Below, piece after piece: positions 53,746-62,400 of a stretch of 64,000 nt of DNA. The DNA is taken from contig NZ_VANV01000007.1 in NCBI RefSeq assembly GCF_022496765.1, positions 102,892 to 166,891 on the forward strand, read 5' to 3'. Numbering within the stretch: position 1 is the stretch's first letter; each line of letters starts with the position of its first letter. The translations under genes and the position numbers were made by a program. The notes beneath the pieces were generated by a model. The model was not told the origin of the DNA and searched no databases. It saw only the letters and a program-made list of their open reading frames with translations. The stretch is from Acidaminobacter sp. JC074 (GTDB lineage Bacteria > Bacillota > Clostridia > Peptostreptococcales > Acidaminobacteraceae).

Positions 53746-56700
53746 TTACTCTGGTAATGGGATATTTGTTTGGAAAATGAAGTTCTGCGATGCAGCTTCA
53801 ATGTTACCATATGCCCAATGTTTATTTGTTATGTCTGTAAACTTAGTTACAGGTGCAAAATATTCCGGTCTAGCGATTAGGGTATTGATCATACCAACAA
53901 CCTGCTCACGAAGTGTTGGGTCGTTTGGTCTGAACGTACCATCTTCAAAACCAGTTACAATACCAGCATTGTACATCATATTGATGTATTGATTAGCCCA
54001 GTGACCTTCAACATCAGAGATACCAGCAGAAGTGCTGTTTACATAGATGTTTTGGAATTGCCAGAACTTCGCAAACACTGCAGACATTTCTGCTCTTGTA
54101 ATTGGTTCATTCGGGTTAAACTTACCATCTGGTGTACCAACAAATATATTCGTTCTAGCTATTGCCTGAACATAAGTGTAATACCACTGGTCAGCATTAA
54201 CATCACTAAACTTTTGATCACCTGGGAAATCCAAGTTAAGCTTAAGAATCTTAGCAAACATCGTTGCAACTTCAGCTCTTGTTACTGAGTTTTGAGGTCT
54301 AAACGATTGATCTGGATAACCAAAGATGTATGGCTCATAAAACTCAATAGCACCTAATGGTGTTTTCTCTTCAATGATCACTCTAGCAGTAGCTGTTTTA
54401 CCACCATCTTCAGTAGTAACAGTAACTGTAGCAGAGAAATCTTCTACACCTGTAGGTGGTTCTTCTTTAAATGAAACCACACCATTTTGATCGATTTCTA
54501 AATAATCATTATTGGAGATTGACCAGGTAACATCTTTATTATCTGTACCTGTTACAGTCTCATCAAAATCAAATGTTGTAAAGTCAGGATCAGCACTTGC
54601 TCCATACTCTAAAGGCACTAAGTCTGCATTTAATCTAACTCTTATTGTTGGTGTTGAACTAGTAGAAACACTACTACCTGAACTTGGTGGATTTCCTCCA
54701 GAATTTGAACCTGATCCAGAATCATTACCAGAACCAGAATCGTCTCCAGACTCATTGTCGTCACCTTCATCTTCAGGTGTTGGAACAAAGTCAACAATCA
54801 CTTTAACATCTACAGATTTTTTCTTGCTATCAAGACCATCTTGATAAGTCATCTCTAATGTAATATAACCTTCAGCATCGGTCTCAACATTCTTATATGT
54901 TACCGTATTATTCATAAGTGATATATATTCATCACCCGATTTTACTTTCCAGTCAAAATCAGCACCAGCTAAGTTATTTTCAGCGCTTGGCTTTGGATTT
55001 GTCATAAATCCGAGCTGTTTAGTTCCTTCTGAAGAAGAAACATTATAACCGTATCTTAAAGTTACAGTTTCAACAACTACTTCGCTACCAACTGCTTCAG
55101 TCACTTTTAATTCTGGTGTGAAGTTAAAGGTCTTTTCAATGATGCTTGATTCATTGCCAGCTGCATTTATCGCAATAGCCTTTACTAGCTTTGTAGTATG
55201 AATCAACTCAACATCATCAGCATTATATACTGGTGACTCTGCATCAGGTTCTGCATCACTACCTAAATCTACAATAATGTAATGAATTGTGTCACCTGTT
55301 GAAGATTCAATATCAACTTTGAATGCTTCTTTAAACTCAGTTGGTTGATCACCGAAGTTAACATTTGGAATCGTTGGATCATGTGTATAAACTTTCGATG
55401 TAGTTGATACATTACCAGCTGAATCAGCGACTTCCACATATAGCGTAGTATCAGTTATGACTGCTGAATCAACAAGTGTTGAGAAGTCAGCACTCTTTAA
55501 AGCATCATCCTCTACATCTACTAACGTCCATGTCCCATTATCAAACTTGTATCTTATAGAAATAACATCGCTATCAGGACTCGAAATTGTACCCGTTAGG
55601 TTTCTGTTGAACATACGCTCTTCAGGATTAATAACGATTGCTGGGCCTACATTATCATAAATAAAATCCTTCGTCACCACTTCTGATTCATTACCATAAA
55701 CATCAGTAGCCTTAGCATAAACAGTTACATTAGGCGACTCTAGGCTAGCAGTAAATTCAGCTGCAGTCGATAATACATTCGACATATTTGATGTATCAGC
55801 ATCTACCTTTGTGAAGTTTTCACCGTCTAAAGAATATTCTACAAATGCTATATTACTATCTTCATCAGTAGCTGTAACTGTAGCAGCATGACTCGTTGTA
55901 TTAAATCTTTCTTTTCCAGTTATCTCGACACTTGGTGCTTTATATTCAGCTTCTACACCAATAACCATGATACCAACTTGTTCGTCCATTAAAACATCAT
56001 CATGTTGAGCGAACAACTCAACAGTATTGTATAAAGCGTTCTGTTGTCTCATCCAAACCTGCTTATCGCTAAATGTTTGAACTTGACTCATCACAATAGG
56101 CTTCTCTACAAACTTCGTTTCAGTCTTACCAGTTTCAAACGAAGGATATTCAGTCTTTTCAAACACGAACTCTTCTTCTTTCGCAGTTTTATCAGAAAAA
56201 CCATTATCTTCATAAACAATAATCGTTCTCTTGACTTTTTCACTACCATCCATGATATAAACTTCATGTTTACCTGGTTTGATTGCTAAATAAGAAACGA
56301 GCTCATGATTATGATGATTAGTCGGTCTATCATCTTTCCACTCTTCAAGGAATATCTTGAAACCATTTGCAGATACATCACTAATTCTAGCATGTGTTTT
56401 ATTGCTACCTGTGTATGATGCAATTTGTGCAAAAACAACTGGTTTACCAATACTAGAAGTCAAACTAACATCTTTCCATTCGGGATCAGCATCCTTTAAC
56501 TCTCTATCTTCAGGATTATTGTATGAACCATCTTCATTGGTTAAGTCATCGTTATAGTCAACAACCACTGTATCAGCTTCACCAATAATTTCACCTTCTG
56601 TATTCAATAACACACCAGATTCTAGTGCCAAATAGCCAATATCTTCTTTTAAGACATCTCCAGATGCAACTTCAACAAAAGTTTTAAACTTATCATCAAA

Positions 56701-58959
56701 GATATCATAGTCACCATTTCTAACTGATGTTAAGTTCGTCTTAAGAATGTTATTTCTCAAGTTAGCAGTAACATCAATATTATTAGCGGTTTGCATTTGA
56801 GCTAGAAGTACCAATCTCTTATAGTCATCTAAGTCAATCTTATAATTCTTATTATCAGTCGCTTCATTTTTTCCAATCTCAATAACATCACTCGAATGCT
56901 TTGTAATAACGACATCAAACTCATCTGAACTACTTTGGTTATTTGAATCCGTTACAATTACTTTCAATTTACCACTCGCAAACTGATTTGTATTCAATTC
57001 ATCACCATCTAACAATAAATCACCCGAAACAACTTCAAACATAATATCTAAATTGTCATCTAAATCATCATTAGCTGTAATATAATCTAACAAATCAACA
57101 TCAGCATGCTGCACCACTTCTACATCATCCGCACTTACTGTAGGTGGATTATCTACATTAAGTACATTTCTAAAGTATACTGGCGAAGTGAATCTTGTGA
57201 TTGGGTCACCTTCTACTTCATTTTGATTTACCTTGTAAATAGGTGACCAAATCCAATTAGAATCGTTCGTAAACTTATTGGAAGTATTTGTCCAACCATT
57301 TGCAAACTGATCAATTAGAGTCGCTTTATCCCAAGAAGCTCTGTAGTCGTCTTCAAACCACTCTACAGAATCCTTGTACTTAGGCGGAACAACACCAGTG
57401 TTTAAATCATTTTTATTGATATCTTTTTCAGCATGGTATTCATACCAGTCTGAGTTATTTGACATTAAATCGCCGTCAACACCATAGTATTCAAATCTAA
57501 AACCAGAAATTGTTGCAGTACCATCATCTTTATCCCAAGCCTTAATTGCAAAACTTGGCGTTTCTTGATAGTCATCACCCGGAAGAAAATATGCATCTAC
57601 TGTTTGCCAGTATTGATCTACAACCCCTATGGGTTCTTCATTGATGTAAAATTCGTGTTTGTCATCTACAGTAATATATAAGTTATTTACTCGAACAAAT
57701 GGAGAAGTTTCAGTAGCCATTGTAACACCATTGTATTTCACATTGGCTCTAACAAAAATCATACCACCCTTAACTTGTGGAATTACTTCTTCTGAGTCAT
57801 CAAGTGATAACTCATTTTCAATCCATTCGTCATTTTCTAAATCATATACTTTTTCAAACCACTTGTAGTCTATAGACCATTTATCATCAGATATTGAAGC
57901 ATGCTCTACTGACAACTTGTCTCCTGCATTAGCAAAGTATTCACCACTATCAGAAAGAGATGTAATCGCTTCTACAGGTTGAGCAGTTTCACTTAGTCTA
58001 TATGTCTTTAGTTTAAAAGTAATATCAAAATCAGGCATCTCAATCGTTACAGGAACCTTATTACTGACTTCCTTAGATTCAGGTACTTCAGTGTCATTAT
58101 AGCTAAGCACTGATTCAACGTAAATCTCGCTACCTAGATCATCATCTTCAGCTACGTACTCATCCCCAGAGACAGTAAGCTCTTCAATAGTATCACCTGT
58201 TTTTTTGAACCATTTAAAAGATTTTGTCCATCTATTATTTGGTAAATCATCACTTGAAAGTTCAATTGTCTCTCCGACTTTAACCTCACTCGGATCAAGC
58301 GTTGGATCAATTTCCGGTATCGTTCTAGTTAAATAGAAAATACCTGAATCAACCGGTGTCCAAGAAGTAGTATCAGTAGAGATATTAAAAATAAGTTTAC
58401 CATCTCCACCCCAGTTAAAGTAATCTAATATAAACTCATAGTCTCCAGCAGTAATTTTATCAGTAACAACTTCATTATTTGCACTAACATACCATCCTGA
58501 ACCATTGTATGGCTTTGAATAACTACTTTCACCAACTTCACGAATAAACAGCTCTACACCATCATCACTTAGTAACTGGAAATGTGAATCAGTGTCTAAA
58601 GAAAATTTACCTGTCATTCTCTGAGCATTTTTAGTAGTTGGCTGACCAGAAGTTTTCCTTAAGAAAGCTTTTTTATCATCACCTTCTTGCCAATTGTCAT
58701 CACCTAAAGTAGGTGTCCTTTCAAAATCCCAACCAGTAAGTTTATCTTCTGTCTCTAGATTTAACCCTACCCACTTTTCTCCTTCTTTCATTTCCTTAAT
58801 ATCTGTTACATCGTAAAATTGAACATCTATTTTGGAAGGAATTATTATTTCGTTGTCATCATTTACAACATAGTCTGCAAATGCAGCATATGGCAAGCTC
58901 ATTGTCGCAACCATAAAACTCAATGTTATTGCCAAGATTCTTTTCATCATTTTTTTCAA
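53746..58959 (-). CDS. Giant SLH-anchored surface protein 1
   Basis: A 1737-residue exported protein. The start is a TTG (58959) placed 6 bases after GGAGG; the nearby ATGs are too far from it. Signal peptide 1-~29. Residues about 50-210 look like a PA14-type carbohydrate-binding domain (FQLLSDDGVELFIREVG). Around 440-610 lies a domain shared with the next gene (FAIKAWDKDDGTATISGF, SPVYFRNVLNV). Three consecutive beta modules follow, each with a V-x-AQ-x-Q/A start, a central Arg and an E..G..A/VIG end; they resemble H-type lectin folds. Then come Ig-like repeats, a Ser/Gly/Asp linker and three C-terminal SLH repeats (about 1540-1737: FGYPDQSFRPQNSVTRAEVA and so on), which bind secondary cell-wall polymer. 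Function is probably adhesion or surface-layer structure. Confidence 0.9.
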   Translation of the reverse strand: MKKMMKRILAITLSFMVATMSLPYAAFADYVVNDDNEIIIPSKIDVQFYDVTDIKEMKEGEKWVGLNLETEDKLTGWDFERTPTLGDDNWQEGDDKKAFLRKTSGQPTTKNAQRMTGKFSLDTDSHFQLLSDDGVELFIREVGESSYSKPYNGSGWYVSANNEVVTDKITAGDYEFILDYFNWGGDGKLIFNISTDTTSWTPVDSGIFYLTRTIPEIDPTLDPSEVKVGETIELSSDDLPNNRWTKSFKWFKKTGDTIEELTVSGDEYVAEDDDLGSEIYVESVLSYNDTEVPESKEVSNKVPVTIEMPDFDITFKLKTYRLSETAQPVEAITSLSDSGEYFANAGDKLSVEHASISDDKWSIDYKWFEKVYDLENDEWIENELSLDDSEEVIPQVKGGMIFVRANVKYNGVTMATETSPFVRVNNLYITVDDKHEFYINEEPIGVVDQYWQTVDAYFLPGDDYQETPSFAIKAWDKDDGTATISGFRFEYYGVDGDLMSNNSDWYEYHAEKDINKNDLNTGVVPPKYKDSVEWFEDDYRASWDKATLIDQFANGWTNTSNKFTNDSNWIWSPIYKVNQNEVEGDPITRFTSPVYFRNVLNVDNPPTVSADDVEVVQHADVDLLDYITANDDLDDNLDIMFEVVSGDLLLDGDELNTNQFASGKLKVIVTDSNNQSSSDEFDVVITKHSSDVIEIGKNEATDNKNYKIDLDDYKRLVLLAQMQTANNIDVTANLRNNILKTNLTSVRNGDYDIFDDKFKTFVEVASGDVLKEDIGYLALESGVLLNTEGEIIGEADTVVVDYNDDLTNEDGSYNNPEDRELKDADPEWKDVSLTSSIGKPVVFAQIASYTGSNKTHARISDVSANGFKIFLEEWKDDRPTNHHNHELVSYLAIKPGKHEVYIMDGSEKVKRTIIVYEDNGFSDKTAKEEEFVFEKTEYPSFETGKTETKFVEKPIVMSQVQTFSDKQVWMRQQNALYNTVELFAQHDDVLMDEQVGIMVIGVEAEYKAPSVEITGKERFNTTSHAATVTATDEDSNIAFVEYSLDGENFTKVDADTSNMSNVLSTAAEFTASLESPNVTVYAKATDVYGNESEVVTKDFIYDNVGPAIVINPEERMFNRNLTGTISSPDSDVISIRYKFDNGTWTLVDVEDDALKSADFSTLVDSAVITDTTLYVEVADSAGNVSTTSKVYTHDPTIPNVNFGDQPTEFKEAFKVDIESSTGDTIHYIIVDLGSDAEPDAESPVYNADDVELIHTTKLVKAIAINAAGNESSIIEKTFNFTPELKVTEAVGSEVVVETVTLRYGYNVSSSEGTKQLGFMTNPKPSAENNLAGADFDWKVKSGDEYISLMNNTVTYKNVETDAEGYITLEMTYQDGLDSKKKSVDVKVIVDFVPTPEDEGDDNESGDDSGSGNDSGSGSNSGGNPPSSGSSVSTSSTPTIRVRLNADLVPLEYGASADPDFTTFDFDETVTGTDNKDVTWSISNNDYLEIDQNGVVSFKEEPPTGVEDFSATVTVTTEDGGKTATARVIIEEKTPLGAIEFYEPYIFGYPDQSFRPQNSVTRAEVATMFAKILKLNLDFPGDQKFSDVNADQWYYTYVQAIARTNIFVGTPDGKFNPNEPITRAEMSAVFAKFWQFQNIYVNSTSAGISDVEGHWANQYINMMYNAGIVTGFEDGTFRPNDPTLREQVVGMINTLIARPEYFAPVTKFTDITNKHWAYGNIEAASQNFIFQTNIPLPE

Positions 58960-59378
58960 AGTATACCTCCGTTCTATTTCTACTGCGGGTAGTTATAGAA
59001 TTTTTCAACCTCCTTTTTCTACTTCATTTTGAACCACGAAAAGATGATGCTCACTACTTCATCATTGAATCCTCTCATTGCACAAAAGATATAGTATTAA
59101 TATACCACTAAATTAGTGAATAAAACAGCAATTTTAAATGATTTTACATACAATCACGATTAAATAAACATATGTATTTCGTTGTTCATTTATTTTCACA
59201 TTATATTTTATTACACTTGAATCTACAAAGCTGTTTAGCAACTTGTAAAAAACACTTCAATAAGTGCAAATATCCGGAATTACTTAGCCTGCATCATAAT
59301 TGTAGTTCTCAGATTTCATTCTAAAATAACATGACTATTCTCTTCCTTAAAAGCTTATTTAATATTATACACAATAAA
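58960..59378. other. Intergenic region between the two SLH genes
   Basis: About 420 bases, very AT-rich, without a supported gene. It must hold the promoter of the first SLH gene. I see a short hairpin (ATGATG at 59044-59049 with CATCAT at 59060-59065) and a second purine-rich AAAGGAGG at about 59010 not followed by a credible frame, but no riboswitch consensus. Confidence 0.6.
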
Positions 59379-59400
59379 AGACCCAGTTTTCACTGGGTCT
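59374..59400 (-). terminator. Rho-independent terminator of SLH gene 2
   Basis: AGACCCAGT, loop GAAA, ACTGGGTCT on the minus strand (59400-59379), followed by TTTTATTG. Confidence 0.85.
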
Positions 59401-59405
59401 AAACA

Positions 59406-62400
59406 TTATTGGTCAGTTGGACCATCTGCTTGTCTTATAAAAGGTTGTGCAGCTGCTTCAATGTTTCCATAATTATGAGTTTCTTTCTCAACATCTAGGA
59501 ATTTAGAAGCAATAGCTTGATTCTCTGGTCTTTCAATAAGCTTGTTGATCATAGCAACTACATCTCTTCTGAGAGTGTCCATTTCTGGAGCATATGATCC
59601 GTTATCTAATGTAGACACGATACCGGCATTATACATCATATAAATGTATTGACTTGCCCAGTGATTTTCAGCTACATCACTTAACATAACCTTTTGTTTA
59701 TTTACATCAACATTCTTATACTGCCAGAACTTAGCAAACACTGTAGAAAGCTCCGCTCTCGTAATTGGAGCATCAGGATTAAAGTTTCCTAAATCATCTC
59801 CAACGAAGATATTTGTTCTTGCAATAGCTTGGATGTAATTGTAGTACCATTCACCCTCCACTACATCATTAAACTTAGGAGTTCCTGGATAATCTAAGTT
59901 CATCTCTAAAATAGTTGCAAACATAGTAGCCACTTCAGCTCTAGTTACAGCATTTTCAGGTCTGAAAGTATTGTCAGGATATCCATAAACGTATGGATTG
60001 AAGAATGATATTGCAGCTTCCGGTACTAATTCATTAAGAAGTACTCTAGCAGTTGCAGATACATTACCAGCCAAAGATGTTGCTGTTACTGTTGCAGAAA
60101 AATCTTCTATTCCTTCTGGCGGAGTTGATTTGAATGTGATTGTACCATCACCATCAATCTCTAAATAAGGATTATTTGAAATCTCCCAACGAGTTCTCTT
60201 ATCTCTTGTGTTTCTAATGATTGCATTTAAGTCTACAGACTCATCACTATCTTCACCAGGAGTAAAGTCTAAAGTAACAACATCTGCATCTAATTCAATC
60301 GTAATTTCTGGTTGCGGAGAAGATGGTTCCACATCGTCATCGTCATCATCACTAGGATCATAATAAGATGAATACGAAACATTGACATCAACATCATCAC
60401 TAAGGACAACATATTCAGGCATGCTTACTGATGTAAGTTTAACTTCTTCATCTGGTACAGTTACAGACATCCCATCCTTATGCAGTAAGAATACATCTAC
60501 ATAAACTTTTGAATCTCCTACCTCCATACCGTAAACCATACTTCCATCAAGGCTTACTGTATCATTGCTAGTATAATATCTATAGCCCTCAAACTCAATA
60601 TAGTCATTTTCATCCGTTACGGCTTGATTTATTTGGTCGTAATTTGGTTCTTCGTATTCAATCATTTCTTTATGAGTGTACCATATCACTCTATTAACTG
60701 AATATGGCAAAGAAATCCTTGTAGCTGCCGTTTCAACTAGCTCTGTTAATCTTAATTGATAGTCTAAGTCCATTTCTCTCAAGTCAGCGTCTAGTGGAGT
60801 TGTTCCGCTATAGCCATATCTCAAGTCGACTTTTTCTAACTCAACATCCCTAACTTCCGGATCAATAATCATAACATCATTGATTTCAGTATAAGTTGCT
60901 TTCACTACTGGACTTTGATATGGTCTACCAGTTTCATCAGTAACTGGTCTAATCGCTTTAGCCCATAATGTAGTCGTTTTCGTTAGCGACAAGGTACTTC
61001 CATCCAACACTTGCCATGCTTCTTCATTTTCTTCAGGATCTATATAACTTATCAAGATGGAAGCATCTTCATACGTTGATGTTAAGGTAACAAGTAGTTC
61101 GCTAATAAAATATGACGTACCTGGTGTTACTGTTAAATCAGGCACTTCCCTATCTAACTCATACATTTGCTCCTCTGTAATATTATTACCTAATTCATCT
61201 TCAGCATATGCATAAACTGTAGTAGTTGCTATTAAATCTATTTCAGTCGCATCAGTATAATCTTCCCATTCCTCATCAAGGCTTGTTCTATATTTCTTAA
61301 CCTCTGCATCTTCTCCAAAAAGGATATCCACTGATTGAGTCCCACTAAATTTAACTGGCATACCTTCTACACCTTTAGGATCAAACTCAATAGATGGCGC
61401 TTCATTGTCTGCTGTATAAACTTTACTTAAACTTGATTCATTACCGTATCTATCTACTGCAGTAATAGTAACTGTACGTGAATCAGTAAATTTCACCGAT
61501 TTCGGAGCATCATCGTTATTCGGATCCTCATCATTCATAGGATCTTCAAAAGATTTGATATCCATTTTCAAATCACCTTCAACAGGTTCTCCTTCATCAA
61601 TTCTAAAGCTTCTTATTCCAGAATCGTCAGAAATCTCAAAGTTTAAAGTGAACTCGCCTCTAAACGATGTTGATTCAGGCATCGTAATTTCAGGGCCTTG
61701 CATTTCAGACAACTTACCAATGACCACCATGCCAATATCACTTAGAACATGACTTCCATCAAACTCCTCTTGTGCAAATAAGTCAACACTCTCAAAAGTT
61801 TTATTTGATTGCCTAACCCAAACTTGGTCTTGATCATTATAGTTTTGAACTTGACTAAAAACTACATAGTCATCATACGTAAATTCCAAATCTCTTGAAC
61901 TACCTTCACCAAGATCAATTGTGCCATTATATATCTGAGTACCGTTATCTAAACCTTTCTTTGCATAAATAGCTTGATTATCATCTAATATGTGTAAGCC
62001 TTCTTCAAACACTACATACGAAATTAACTCTGGATAATGTGAGTTCGTGTCTCGATGTTGGTCCCATTCCTCTAGCCATACATAATAGTCGCCATTCTCT
62101 TCTTTCAGTCTAGCATGTGTATACTGACCACCATTGACAGAAGCAAGATGTGCTATCACAACAGGATTATTAAAAGATTTCTGAATATCAATCTCATACC
62201 ATTCCGGATCTGAAGTCCCAGGATCAACACCTTGATTATAGTCAATAATAAATGTGCCTGATTCAGCAATTAACTTTGGTCCATTATATAAATAACCTGA
62301 TTCCATTGCAAAGAATCCTACGCTCTCATCGCTGTTTTTTGTACCGTCCGCCTCTTCTACATAGGTCGTAAAGTGTGTTTTTTCTATTTGGTAGTTTTGA

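Noticed and set aside
58990..59060. Leader peptide or riboswitch ahead of the first SLH gene (extra AAAGGAGG and small hairpin)
   Set aside because: The frame after the extra ribosome-binding-like site is very short and spaced wrongly, and no GEMM or c-di-GMP-II consensus is present.
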